Below, piece after piece: positions 34,901 through 47,042 of a DNA stretch of 64,000 bases; position 1 is the stretch's first letter, and every line of letters starts with the position of its first letter. A program made the position numbers and the translations under genes. Where the stretch lies: assembly GCA_038025085.1 (NCBI GenBank), contig CM076146.1:17024001-17088000 (forward strand). The letters are read 5' to 3'. Below the pieces are notes generated by a model. That model saw only the letters and a program-made list of their open reading frames with translations. It searched no databases and had not been told where the DNA came from. The DNA comes from Tetragonia tetragonoides (Eukaryota; Streptophyta; Magnoliopsida; Caryophyllales; Aizoaceae).

Positions 34901-37900
34901 TTAGAGGCTAAACAGCTTTCATGTTTACTAGTGGATCTTTGAACCTATACAGTGTACACATATCATGTAGCAGCATGTATGCAAGATATAGTTTTCCATT
35001 TGCATTTCACATGGAACCATGTCAAAAGATGTGGAACAGAAGCCAGTTTCAGACCGTTGAGGTTGACTTTCTCCATTTTCGAGAATCAAGAAAGCTGGTT
35101 GAAAAATGTTTCATAAGCTTACACAGAGGATGTGCTGCAGCTTTAACGATTGAAATATGATGATATCTTTGAGTAACACTGAAATGTTTGAGCCAAACTA
35201 ATTAATTGTCTGTTTCCTAAACTTAGATTTTCTCTTTTGATAAGTTTAGTTTGACTATAGGCTTGGTAATAGTCTCATAGATATGGCGTCTTCTGCCGGG
35301 TTCCTTTGAACTCTTTACTGTGTAGGCTCAAGCTCAAAACTGTGAATGTTTGACCAAAGTAGCAAGCTCACCTTCAAAAGCTTTACGTGCATGTACATCA
35401 AATTTGCTTCTTGGGCTGTTAGATTCTTGTGTCTATCGGGAAACGAAGCTTCTGCTTTGTGCTGTTCATTTGAAACGATTTTAGTTTTAAAGGTTTCTCC
35501 GGCCGCATGGGCGGTGAGGGACTTGCAAGCTTGACTAACTACTTTGAGTTTTCACAGTTCTGCTGCGCATTTCAATGTTTGAATAACTCTCTTTGCTTAA
35601 GGGATTCACTGAAGTTTTAAGGCATTTATGCTGTTCATTCACTGAAATTATCAATTTCCATCTTAGCTCACATCTCTTCTGCTGGAGCAAATTTTATTTG
35701 TTATCTTGATTCACCTTTCTGTTTATACAGGTCTTGCTGAAGGGCTTATGTCGGGAGGAGCTGAAAAAGATCAAGCATGTCGTTGAGTATGCAGTATTTG
35801 CAGCTCACCATTTGTCCTTGGAGACTTCATTTCTGGCTGATGAGGGTGCCCATCTACCTAAAATGACGCTGAAGCCGTCATGTTCAGTGTCAGACAGCGT
35901 ACCTGCTGATAATGCAACGTGTGTTCTCCCTAATTGTGACACAGTTAATCCATCCCTGGAGCTTAAAGATGTAGTTGTTCCTCCCAAAGAAAATGTAGAT
36001 GGTGAATGGGAACCGGCATCAGAGCATCTTAATTATGATGTTAACCCTGTGGATGCTGAAGCTGATAAGATATTTTCTCATGTGTGCTGGGATGAATCAG
36101 TGTGTGACACTGTCAAATCAACTCCTACTACAGCAGACAGTTATTTACTTGGGGTTCCTGAATGTGCCAGTGGACTTATTAATTCTGCACCATCTGAAGT
36201 GAGAGAAAATGTATCTCCAGAGGATGGGCAACCTAGGGAGAAAGAAAAGATCGATGAAACTGAAGTCGGTAATGACTGTTTCGCTTCAGCAGAGAGTCAC
36301 CAGAGTATATTGGTATCCTTTTCAAGCCGTTGTGTTTCAAAGGGAGCTCTCTGTGAGCGTTCTCGACTCTTACGCATCAGATTTTATGGCTCATTTGATA
36401 AGCCACTTGGGAAATTCCTTCGTGATGACCTGTTTGATCAGGTAATTTGTGTAGGTTTTTCTTTCTGCCATAATTTGTGATGACATTCATCCTATATGGT
36501 GGAAATAAGCTTTTGATCTTGGCTCTATCTAGGCCCTTCCTGCATGTGAAAGAAATTATGCATTGTGAATGATTGATTCTTAGCTGGAGTTCTATCACTT
36601 GTTGTGTTATGAAACAATTAGAATAATTCACCTTTTGCAGGCATCTGTCTGTCGTTCTTGTAAGGAGCCTGTTGAAGCACATGTGCAGTGCTATACTCAC
36701 AGGCAGGGTAGTCTGACTATAAATGTTAGGCGCCTAGACAGACCAAAGCTTTCTGGGGACCGTGACGGGAAAATATGGATGTGGCATCGGTGCCTTAGAT
36801 GTGCCCAAATAGATGGAGTCCCACCAGCAACCCGCAGAGTTATAATGTCTGATGCTGCTTGGGGCCTTTCATTTGGGAAGTTCTTGGAACTTAGCTTTTC
36901 AAACCATGCAACTGCTAACCGTGTTGCTAGCTGTGGCCATTCTCTACAAAGAGACTGCCTTCGTTTTTATGGGTACGGCTTATCTTTAAATTTCAGTATT
37001 GATTTTATGTATTTGCAGACATCCATGGGGCTACCCTACAATATTGTTTATTTAATTTTTGTTATTATGCTTCATTTGGCTTCTGCATTTATTTTATGAC
37101 AGGTTTGGGACCATGGTTGCATTTTTTCACTATTCACCAATTGATATTCTGAGTGTCCATCTGCCCCCTTTAAAGCTTGAGTTTAAAGGCTGTAGTAACC
37201 AAGGATGGATAAAAAAAGAAGCAGAAGAGGTGACTTTAATATTCTGCTTATTATTTCTTTACAATGCTCACGTGAAGAGCTTCTTTGTTACCTGTTTGTC
37301 ATTTCCGTTTGCAGCTTAAGAGTAAAATGGAAGCCTTGTATGCTGAGATTACTGACGTACTCCATGTTATGGAGCAAAAGAGTACATCTTTCGGCAATGG
37401 ATCACTAAAGTCAAGTGACTTGCATAAACACATTCTGGAGTTGAAAGATCTTCTTGACAAGGAAAGAGATGATTACTTTGTGAGTATTTGTACTATAAAC
37501 GTTACCTTATTGATCAAATCTTTACCTGCTCTTTTCATTTGTGTGAAATGAGTTTAAGGTACTTCAAGTGCTTACCTTTTCTTTCTAGTTTTCTACCGTT
37601 TCTCTATTGAATTTCGCTATTATCCTTCATTCTGTATCTTTGTTCCATAAGTGTGTACTTTTTATGACTTGACGCCTTTACTAAATTCCTTCCCATATCC
37701 CATCAATTTTCTGTCATTGAAGTTGAGGGCCTTGACGCTATAAAGCATGGGTTAGTTTCCATCAAATGTAACGTATTATAGAGTGCAGAAGCATGGAGGC
37801 AAATTTTTAGTTTGTTAATGCTAGTTCTGGAAAATTGCAATCAATCAAATCACAAGACTCAATTGTACATGTACAGAGTACGTGTGTTCACTTAATGTTA

Positions 37901-40688
37901 CTTACATTCATGTCTGATTTGTTCTTTTGGCCGGCACTGGACAGGGTTTGCTGCAACAGGCGAGTGAAGAGAATTCACAACTCGTTGAGAGAAAATTTGA
38001 CATCCTGGAACTTAATAGATTAAGACGATCCCTTTTAATTGGTTCACATGCATGGGACCGTCGATTCTATTCTTTAGATTCTCTCCTCAATTCAAGAAGT
38101 TTCACCTCTGATACTCCAGGAGACTCCGAGTCTCACAGTGAGGTGGAAGAGCTGAATAATGATTCGACTACGGATTCCAAATGCCCTGTTCATCAACTAG
38201 AAAATGATTCGAGCCACACTGAGACTCACATTTCCCAGCACACCTCTTCAGATTCTTGCCAGCTTTCCCAACAGGAGGAAGTGTCAGGGGATGGAGAAGC
38301 CACTCTGAGTGAGAAATCCTCAGAGAGTATACAGTCTCCTGCATCCAATTTGTCTGATAAAATAGATTCTGCATGGACAGGCACTGATGTAGAGGCAGCC
38401 CAAGCTGGTCCTGATAATCTACCTCTTAAACGGTTGATGGCTCCAGTAAGAGTTTATTCTTTTGACTCAGCAATGAGAATACAAGAAAAACTTCACCGAG
38501 GGTTGCTCCCTTCACACCTTTCGGCTGTCAGGTCCTTCCATGTCTCTGGAGACTATAGAAGCATGGTTAGAGATACCAACTCAAATGTTATGAGAACAAA
38601 TTCCCAAGTTTCTGCACTTGATGTTAATTTTACACCTTCATTTATCTCCTCGGTGTCTCAAATGGCTGAAGGTCCTCGGTTGGTGCTTCCAAAAGCAGGC
38701 CAGAATGAATTGGTTATTGCTGTCTATGATGATGAACCCACCAGTGTGATATCATATGCTCTTAACTCCAAAGAGTATGATGGTTATATTTCCGATAGGT
38801 TGAGTCAAGATGATCGTAGCTGGTGTGGCAAGGACATTATTAGGGAGGATTCTACAGCTTCTACTTTCTTATCCTGGCAGTCTTTTGGCTCTTTGGAAAT
38901 GGATTACTATGGAAGTTATGGTTCTGAAGATGCTTCATCAAGGAATAGTATGCTGTTTAGAGATTCAAAGAGATCTCTTCATCCACAGATATCTTTTGAT
39001 GATGACTCTTCATCCTCTGCCGGGAAAGCAAAGTTTTTAGTTACCTGCTACTTCGCCAAGGAGTTTGACAGGCTTCGGAAAAAATGTTGCCGTAGTGAAG
39101 AGGAGTTTCTGTGCTCTTTGAGCCGTTGCAGGAGATGGAGTGCACAAGGTGGAAAGAGTAATGTTTACTTCGCAAAGTCGATGGATGAGAGATTCATTAT
39201 TAAGCAAGTGACGAAGACTGAGTTGGAATCTTTTCAGGAGTTTGCGCCTGAATATTTCAAATATTTGAATGATTCTTTAGATTCAGGAAGCCCAACTTGT
39301 CTTGCTAAAGTTCTGGGGATCTTTCAGGTTAGGTCATTTTCTTGTGTGTTCTATGCCCGAGACTAGAGCTTTCTTGATATAGAAGGTGCATAGGATTTTC
39401 TGATAGTTACCTTTCTATCTTTTTATGCATTTGATGACAGGTTACTATCAAACATCTGAAAGGCGGAAGGGAGACCAAAATGGATTTGATGGTGATGGAA
39501 AATCTCTTTTTCAAAAGAAGTATATCCAAGGTTTATGATCTCAAAGGCTCTTCACGATCTCGTTATAATCCTGATACAAAAGGAGCTAATAAAGTTCTCC
39601 TAGATACAAATCTGCTCGAAACACTGAGAACAAATCCAATCTTTCTTGGAAGCAAGGCAAAAAGAAGGCTAGAGCGAGCTGTTTGGAATGATACTTCCTT
39701 TCTGGCTGTAAGTTACTTGAGCCTCAGTCATTAACTAAATCAATGTGTGTTTTCAGTTTCGGTTTGTCATTTTACCAAAGTGCAAGTGCTATCATGGCTG
39801 CTGTCTACTGGATTTCATGTCATAGTTCCTTCATTATTGACTGATCATGCTTGATAAGAATTTCACGAATTAACTTCTTTCAAGCGGGAGGGGGAAACTA
39901 AGGCCCATACCTCACATCGCCAACTAGGTTGTGATATGTGCGACTTATATATCCAATTCAATGGTCGGATTCCTATAACTCTGCCATTGCACATTGTTCT
40001 ACCATATCCCAGTGCCTCTCATTAAGCTCCCACTCAGGCGAGATTAGGGGTTTTATATCTGTATGTGACTCTGCCGCTACAATTATCGATAATTGCTTTT
40101 GTAATGCCTATAATTGATACGTCTTATTTATGGTTTTGACATTTGAAATCAGATATCATAGTAAATCCTCCCCTTCTTCTATGTCAGTACTGTTCAAGTA
40201 TGCTTGCTTCACATGCCCCAGTTTCCCATTTATGTTGCAATGTTGCCATTTGAAACTTGACTTGCACCAACATTGCCATATCCTATACCTACTAGCGCCT
40301 CGTTTCTGTGACACACACGCGTGCGCAGACATACATACATGCACGTTCACATAATGGAATGTGAAACTTTGTTGCAATGAGTTAGTATTATGTCATATTG
40401 GAAAGGACTGACGTGCACCCATTGTTATTCTAGGCTGTGGATGTAATGGACTACTCGTTGCTAGTGGGTGTGGATGAGGAGCGGAAGGAGCTTGTGCTTG
40501 GGATCATCGATTTTATGAGACAATACACATGGGATAAGCATCTAGAGACATGGGTAAAGGCTTCTGGTATACTCGGTGGCCCAAAGAACTCTTCTCCAAC
40601 CATTATCTCCCCCAAACAATACAAGCGAAGATTCCGTAAAGCGATGACAACCTACTTCCTCACAGTACCGGATGAATGGTTGTCGTAA
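31948..40688 (+). CDS. FAB1C/D-like: 1-phosphatidylinositol-3-phosphate 5-kinase, FAB1C/FAB1D type
   Basis: Eleven exons with GT-AG introns give one frame of 1,701 residues: 31948-32504, 32881-33690, 33849-34002, 34087-34431, 35731-36441, 36641-36972, 37103-37229, 37315-37479, 37945-39327, 39441-39707, 40434-40688. Plant FAB1 makes PtdIns(3,5)P2 from PtdIns3P on endosomes and vacuoles. Residues 41-100 hold a degenerate FYVE-like finger: four CxxC pairs but no WxxD or RHHCRxCG motif, as in FAB1C/D rather than FAB1A/B. A Cpn60/TCP1-like domain spans about 456-700. The kinase domain (about 1429-1701) has GGKSNVYF (1470), [18 protein letters not shown] (1561), MDYSLLVG (about 1622) and IIDFMRQ (1641-1647), then the activation segment [13 protein letters not shown]. 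An Asp run lies in exon 2. Intron 4 is long (1.3 kb). No disabling change seen; probably functional. Confidence 0.93.
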
Positions 40689-41100
40689 GCCAGTGACTAC
40701 AACTGGTGATGCATTTTGATTCACAAGTCATCTGTTGAGTAATTGTAAAATACAGGTGGCTATTTATTGCCATACAAAGATATAGAGAGGGAGTTCTTTC
40801 ATATGGGCACGCCAACTATATTTTTTTTGTATTATTTTTCTTCGAATTTGAAATTTATATTGGCTCAAATTGAGCCCTAAGATAAGTGTTACATAGAAAA
40901 GGGGCAAAGATCCCGTTATTAGGCACTCTGTACGGCGTTTTTGTGTACATGTGCAATGTTTATGCTAATTAACGTCTTTATATTCACTTGGATGCCTTCT
41001 TTGATGGAGTTTTCGAGGTTCAAAATGCGTACGGAATAACAGCTTATTCTCACACGATTGCTTACTTTTAGACTCTGACTTCATTCGTACATGTCACTAT
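40689..41100. other. 3' flank of the FAB1C/D-type gene
   Basis: Presumed 3' untranslated region and spacer, T- and A-rich, without a gene. The MULE-type element starts at 41101. Confidence 0.5.
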
Positions 41101-42149
41101 TGGCCAATTAACCAGATTGGTATATTTTGTTGCTTAGACGACATAAGAGTATATTAAAAATACACTGGCAACAAATACACCCAAAAATACGTGGTCGGAG
41201 GGATATTTTGATTAAACTATTATTTATTTGTATTTAATATGTATTCTTGCCATTTTCAGATTAAAAATTTCAATTTCTAATTTTGATTTTTCGTATTGCA
41301 TTCACACCCTTCCTTTCTCTCTCCATTCTCTCTCTGTCCTTTCTTCAATCAATCATACCTCCATTTTAGGACAGCAAAAAAAATAATCATACCTCCATTT
41401 TACATATTCTCACACAATAATAAAGGCCCCAATATTCCAATTAATCTCATGTTCACCTCAAAAAAAATATTATTCCCCTGTCCACCTTCAAAAAGAACTG
41501 ATTCCCGGAAAAAATGGAGTCTCCGGGGCGGAGCAGATTTGAGGACGATGGCGATAATGGTGGGGCTCAAATCACTCAAGAGTCTTAGAGGAAGCAAGAG
41601 ATAAAATGATTTCTCACTCTTACTCTCTCTCCTCTAGTTCTCACTTTCACTCTCATTCTCTCTCTGCTCTGGAGGAGCTTACAACGACGTGACGACATTG
41701 ATCTGGGTATTTTGTAATTTTCTTAAAGACCCCCTTCAATCAAACAGGAGAGAGAGTCTCAAGGCAATTGGGTTACTGGGTGGCTAGGGGGATCAGATCA
41801 AAGCAAACATTTTAATGGAGAAATTTGGGAGGAAGGTTTAATATCAAGCTTGAGAAGATGACGATAATGGTAAAGAAAATGATGAGAATAGAGGGAAAAG
41901 GGAAGGGGAAAAAGAAAAGTAAAAGAGGGGAATTTTTTTTTTTAAATCACAACTTTTAGGCTAAAAATGGTATAAATACATAATAAATACAAAAAAAAAT
42001 ATATTTTAGTTAAATTTTCTCCGATGATGTATTTTTGGGTGTATTTGTCGCCAGAGTATTTTTAATATATCTATATGTCGCCTGAACAACAAAATATACC
42101 AATGTGTCGAGAGTGGTTCATTTTACATACCAATCTGGTTAATTGGCCA
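41101..42149. mobile_element. MULE-type MITE, relative of the element at 28830-30180
   Basis: The left end TGGCCAATTAACCAGATTGG and the right end CCAATCTGGTTAATTGGCCA are perfect inverses. Imperfect inversion continues for about 130 bp, including the matching CACCCAAAAATAC and GTATTTTTGGGTG segments. Length 1,049 bp. The TIR core AACCAGATTGGTAT is shared with 28830-30180. No clear TSD was found. The middle (41290-41920) is CT/GA-rich with a 102-codon ORF lacking any domain. The pair brackets the FAB1C/D-type gene. Confidence 0.75.
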
Positions 42150-42285
42150 CTTAAAATATGACATGGTGAGCACTAACTCTTATTTCATTGAAAAGTGAAC
42201 CCCGTCTTATCAACAGTTATGAAAAGACTAACTTATAAAGTTTTTGTCTTCCTCTAAACTTTATTTTAGCTTTTATACACCATAA

Positions 42286-42804
42286 TAAAGAAAAGGAAAA
42301 TTTCCACTTTGGTGTCCTAACGTTTGGGTTAATCACTGTTTAGTGTCCCGTATTTTAAATATTACCACTTTAGTTGCCTGGGATATGTTAAAAAGTTCCA
42401 GTTATGTTTTTTCCGTTACATTATTCTGTCAGTTTGCTGACGTGACATTTAATAAGTGCACATGATTAATAGTGCACATTGCAATGACGAAATTACCCCC
42501 ATTTAATAAGTGACCGTGTTACTTTTCAAGTCTAAGAACAAGATCAAGGGTTGTGGTTTGTCCCTTACCAGATATCATGTGCACTTATTAAATGTCACGT
42601 CAGCAAATTTGCGCCATTAATCGTGTCACTTATTAAATGTCACGTCAGTAAACAACATATTGTAACGGATGTAATGGAAGAAATGTAACTGAAACTTTTG
42701 CACATATCTCAGGTAACTAAAGGGGTAATATTTAAAACACGGGGCATTAAATAATGATTAACCCAAACGTAAGAACACTAAAGTGAAAAATTTCCTATAG
42801 AAAA
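42286..42804. mobile_element. MITE with long TIRs and 9-bp TSD (Mutator-like)
   Basis: Element 42295-42795 (501 bp). Ends GGAAAATTTCCACTTT and the near-inverse AAAGTGAAAAATTTCC; the inverted arms extend about 170 bp with scattered mismatches (for example AACGTTTGGGTTAATCA against its inverse near 42757-42773). Flanks are TAAAGAAAA (42286-42294) and TATAGAAAA (42796-42804), one mismatch in nine. No coding sequence. Confidence 0.8.
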
Positions 42805-43214
42805 GGAAGATTAAAAGTACCTTAAAGTACAATTGGTCTCTTAAAGGGCCGCCCTATGGTATAAGGTGGGATACGGCAGGGCACGCGCGATGCTAGGGAC
42901 GCACAGATGCTGCTCTTTTTTTCTTCGTTTCGTTTCTGGTATATATAGTTTTAGCATCCTGAACTGATACGAAGAGTTACTTTGCCCAGTTGGTTGGGAA
43001 AAAATTCCGTGGGAGGCTACACACGGGTTCGACTCTTTGCGGGCACATCTTGTTTTCATTTTACTGTTCCAACTTTCTAAATTTTATTTATTTTTTCTTT
43101 TTCTCCCCTTTTGGGTTACATGAGATTAGTTACTATTCTTTTGAAATTATTTTTATTTTCTTTATCTTTCTTTTCCATTTTCACTAAAGTATATACATTA
43201 TATTTTTATCAACT
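42805..43214. other. spacer with a tRNA-like, possibly SINE-derived, segment
   Basis: No protein gene. At about 42980-43045 TGCCCAGTTGG (box A-like) and GGTTCGACTCT (box B-like) are spaced as in a tRNA or a tRNA-derived SINE head, followed by a T-rich tail. No complete tRNA cloverleaf could be drawn, so it is not called as a tRNA. Confidence 0.35.
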
Positions 43215-43862
43215 GACCGAGATTAACTAACACTGCTTTCTCATTAAACTAACACTAGAGAATCTGACACTGGAGTTTTATAAACTCAAATTGCATAGCA
43301 ATAAACAAACAATGCTTTCTCAAGGAACTAACACTAGAGATCAATAATCTGACACTAGAGATCAATAATCTGACACTAGAGTTTTATGAAGTCAAATTGC
43401 ATCTCAACAAATTATTAAAAATATGATATAAATTAACTAACACTATTTTTCTCATTGAACTAGCACTACGTATCAAAATGACATTGAAGTTTTAAAAAGT
43501 CAAATTGCATCTCAACAAATTAAAACAAGCTTTAAATTAACAAACACAACTTTTTTCAATGATCTAACACTACAAATCAATAATCTGACACTGGAACTTT
43601 ATGAACTCAAATAGTTACCAATAAACTAACAGATGCCTTAAATTAACTAACACTGGTTTTCAATAAGCTAACACTAGAAATCAATAATCTGACGTTGAAG
43701 TTTTATAAAGTCAAATTGCATCTCAACAACTTCAACACATGCCTTAAATTAACTAACACTTCCTTCTCAATGAACTAACACTATATGTCAATAATCTGAC
43801 ACAGAAAATTTAAAAAGTCAAATTGCATCTCAACAAATGTAAACATGCCTTAAATTAACTAA
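43215..43862. repeat. minisatellite of about 105 bp, left part
   Basis: About six diverged tandem units, each containing AACTAACACT, CTTTCTCAATGAACTAACAC, AATCTGACACT, GTTTTATAAAGTCAAATTGC and ATCTCAACAAATT in the same order; the period is near 105-110 bp. The array stops at 43862, where a transposon-like insert begins, and resumes at about 45746. AT-rich and non-coding. Confidence 0.85.
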
Positions 43863-44129
43863 TGGCCTGTTTGGATATAGGCATTTGATTTCAAATTCCT
43901 CATTTGGCCCAAATCAGGTGTTTGGATAACCAAAAATTTGATGACCTTGATTTGGGCCAAATTGAGTGTCAATTTTATAACCCTTCTAAACCTGAATTCT
44001 AAATTCACTTCTCAAAGGTCCATATTTGAAATTCAGCCCACTTCATTCAGCCAACTTTACTCTCTCTCTCTCCTTCCCCTTAGCACGACATTTTTTTTCT
44101 CTCTCTCGTTCCCCTTCCTCAAAATACCT

Positions 44130-44132
<3 letters not shown>

Positions 44133-44184
<52 letters not shown>
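44133..44184. repeat. (CT)n microsatellite
   Basis: About 26 CT units lie upstream of the captured ERD2-like exon. CT/GA runs are frequent in plant 5' leaders, so it probably came along with the gene fragment. Confidence 0.95.
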
Positions 44185-44187
<3 letters not shown>

Positions 44188-44214
44188 CTCCTTGCGATCT
44201 GGAAGGCTTCTTCC

Positions 44215-44345
44215 ATGGCGGCTCTTGTTTTCCTTCGCATGGTGGTTCACGATCATGATAATCTCTTTGTTGCTGCTGAAGCTGTTCACGCCATTGGTAT
44301 TGCCGTCCTCATTTATAAGCTCACCAAGGAGAAGACTTGCGTTGG
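44215..44345 (+). pseudogene. ERD2-like (KDEL-receptor family) first-exon fragment
   Basis: From ATG 44215 the frame encodes MAALVFLRMVVHDHDNLF, then AAEAVHAIGIAVLIYKLTKE and KTCVG, to a GTATGC donor at about 44345. The first transmembrane segment and the KTCxG motif match plant ER-lumen protein retaining receptor-like (ERD2-like) proteins, which retrieve soluble ER proteins from the Golgi. In those proteins the MAALV stretch is normally preceded by about 30 more residues, which are not recognisable here. The remaining exons (six further membrane segments) are absent from the following 1.4 kb. A truncated capture inside the insert at 43863-45745, not a functional receptor. Confidence 0.7.
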
Positions 44346-45745
44346 TATGCTATCAATTAGTCATTTCTCTACCCGTTCTCCTTTCTCTTGAGATAATTGC
44401 GATTTCTAGGGATTTGTTTTTGGCTCCTATCGTTTTGTTTTGTTTTCGTGTTGATTGTTAGGGTTTGTGTAGAATTTTGTAATTTTTGGAAGGTTTGAAA
44501 TTGTGCATGTTTGATCTGGTGAGGTTTTCGGTGGATTTTTGATTCATAGTGTGCTTTTTTTGTGAAATGATTTTGATTGAGCTAAAACAAAGATCAAATT
44601 TTGGATGTGGTTTGTATTTGATTTTGATCATTGTGCTTCCTGCCTTCGAAGCTCAAAGCATTATGTAATAAAGGATAACTTTTAGTGCTTGATTTTTCTT
44701 TGACTGTCTTTGATTGAGCTCAAAAGAAAAAGAAAAAAGAAAAAAAGGATCAATTCTTGATTGTGGTTTGTATGCATTTGAATTTGATCATTGTGCTTAT
44801 TTTGCTTCCTGTCTTCGGATTTGAAACGTCATGTTATAAAGGGTAATTTTTAATGCTTGTTTTTTCTTCTTTAAATGATGATTTTTTTGCCTTTGTCATG
44901 GAAACAGCAGAGTGAAAATTTGAGAAGTTGCCTTTCTCATGTACATATTTCTACTCTTACCAATTGACATCCACTTCCTCTCCATTTGTACTGTCATTAC
45001 TTGTCTTGGTTCCTTTTTTATTACTAGGCTTGGGGTTTATACTGTAACTGTTTTTTTCTTTTTGCATTATCATTTTGTATTATCATTGTTTTGCAAGAGT
45101 TTCTGAATGGTTTAAGTTGTGATTACACTGAACATGGTATTGCCATTGTGGTTCCTTGAAACTTTTAATAATCAAATGTCTTACATGGTGGCGATGAGAT
45201 CCGTGCTGAACTTTCAAAGATAGATGGAATTTTCCCTCATCAGATTTTGAGAGGCATGAAGTATTTTCTGGGTTGCCCAAAAGAATTTCAAGCATTGAAA
45301 GACCTACCGATGGAAAGCAAGTTGAATTGGGTGTTGTTATGCCTCAATGATTCCTAGATATTATTGTATTTGATACTATCAATGTTTTGATTTTAAGTTG
45401 ACAACAGGTTGCGGACAATAGGTTGCAAGTTGATACTATTGTATTTGATGGTGTTTGGATTTTAAGTTGATTATAAGCAAAGTAGAGTTGTAATTGATTT
45501 GCCAAACAATAGTTGGAATTCAAATTGTAAAATTGAAATTCCTTGTTTTGCCAAACAAGAAATTCATTTCAAATTTTTGAATTGAAATTCCTTGTTTTCC
45601 CAAACAAGAAATTCATATTTCAAATTTTGGAATTGAAATTTTTGGTTTTCCCAAACAATGAATTTGTATTTGAATTGCAAAATTTCAAATTCTTGAATCG
45701 AATTCAAGGTATTCAAATCAAATGGTGGAATCCAAACGTGCTCTT

Positions 45746-46130
45746 ACTCTATTTTCTCAATGATCTAACACTACAAATCGATAATATATCACTGGAGTTC
45801 TATAAAGTCAAGTTGCTTCTCAATAAACTAATTAACACATGCCTTAATTTAACTAACAAGACTTTCTCAATGAACTAATACTAGAAACTAATAATCTGAC
45901 ACTGGAGTTTTATAAAGTCAAATTGCATCTCAACAAATTAAAACATGTCTCAAATTAATTAAAACTGCTTTCTTAATGGACTAACACCACATATCAATAA
46001 TCTGACACTAGAGTTTTAAGAAGTCAAATAGGTTCTCAACAAACTAACACATGCATTAACACCTCAAAAAAAAATAAAAAAAACCTAACACATGCATTAA
46101 ATATAATGTGACAGTGGAGTTTTTATGACA
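45746..46130. repeat. minisatellite of about 105 bp, right part
   Basis: About three more units of the same family, continuing in register after the insert (TTTTCTCAATGATCTAACAC, CTGACACTGGAG, AAATTGCATCTCAAC). They decay near 46060-46130 into an A-rich stretch. Confidence 0.85.
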
Positions 46131-46589
46131 GTGCTTTCATTGAAATAATTATAAACTTATGCGAAAATAAATTCGGATGCACTTCTCATACCATTTAATG
46201 ACAAAGAGAAGTTACTTTCAATCATCTTATGATACAAAAGACTCAAACAACCTCAAAAGAGCATATATCCTTGCACCAAGCGACTAGCTTTTTCCTTATT
46301 TATTTATTTATTTTTTAATTTACTTTCATCTGTTTAACTCACAAAGTTCATTGAGTTCACGAGTATATAACGAGATCGATGAGTCGATAGATGACAATGT
46401 TGACGACTTGACCAGCGAGATCGATGACGATGATTAGATCGATGGCGATGATGGAGCTGGTGGTAACACGAAGGACAATGATGATGGGGTTGATAGTCGG
46501 TGTTGGCGGTGATGGCAGTGATCGAATATAAAGAGGAGGAACAGAGTTAGGAGAGAGAGAGGATGACATGAGGTTGGTGGTGACTGATG
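46131..46589. other. spacer with a GAT/GATCGATG-rich block
   Basis: No supported gene. Purine-rich GATGATG and GATCGATG motifs at 46370-46570 give a Ser/Ile-rich ORF on the minus strand with no domain. Confidence 0.4.
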
Positions 46590-47042
46590 CGTAGGCGTAG
46601 AGCTGTTCATAACCGGATATCCAAAATTTCGGATAGTGAATTTTGATATCCGAATCTGTATCCGAAATTTCGGATTCTTGGATATCCGATATCCGAAAAA
46701 GTTAAATTTTTTCTATTTTAATTGACTTTAATTTGGATAATTTTCGGATATTACGGATATTTGTGGATATTTCGGATATCCGAATCCGAAAATATCCGAA
46801 ATTTACCCATAAAATCCAAAAAATTTGGATATTTTTCGGAGACTTCCGGATATTTCGGATATCCGTATCCGAAATATCCGAAATTATGATTTTTCGGATT
46901 TTTCGGATATCCAAAATTTTCAAAGTTGATATCCGAATCTGTATCCGAAATTCCGGATATCCGAAAATTCGGATTTTTGTTTTTTCGGATCAGATGTTCG
47001 GATTTTCGGATACGGATTCTTTTGAACAGCCCTAAGTACGCG
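46590..47042. mobile_element. hAT-type MITE rich in GGATATCCGAA motifs
   Basis: Element 46598-47034 (437 bp). Ends TAGAGCTGTTCA and TGAACAGCCCTA form inverted repeats typical of hAT MITEs. Flanking octamers CGTAGGCG (46590-46597) and AGTACGCG (47035-47042) agree at six of eight bases, a decayed TSD. The interior is packed with short TTTCGGATATCCGAA palindromes on both strands, which produce Ile/Arg-rich chance ORFs. Confidence 0.75.

Larger units (their letters stand above)
43863..45745 (+). mobile_element. element inserted in the minisatellite, carrying an ERD2-like gene fragment
   Basis: The 1.9-kb insert begins TGGCCTGTTTGGATA and ends ATCCAAACGTGCTCT, inverted-repeat ends of a kind common in plant DNA transposons. 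A clean TSD was not seen. The right 250 bp contains three near-copies of a segment with CCTTGTTTTCCCAAACAAG. The interior holds a (CT)n leader, an ERD2-like exon and the start of an intron (separate entry). No transposase, so any movement relied on another element. This is the arrangement of a Pack-type element that has captured host gene sequence. Confidence 0.65.

Noticed and set aside
42975..43045. Candidate tRNA gene
   Set aside because: Box A- and B-like motifs are present, but no acceptor stem or complete cloverleaf could be formed; kept only as a SINE-like hint.
43863..45745. Target-site duplication for the ERD2-carrying insert
   Set aside because: Three- and eight-base candidates at the two ends do not match, so the transposon superfamily was left open.
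46357..46569. Ser/Ile-rich minus-strand ORF
   Set aside because: Arises from GATCGATG-type simple sequence next to a MITE.
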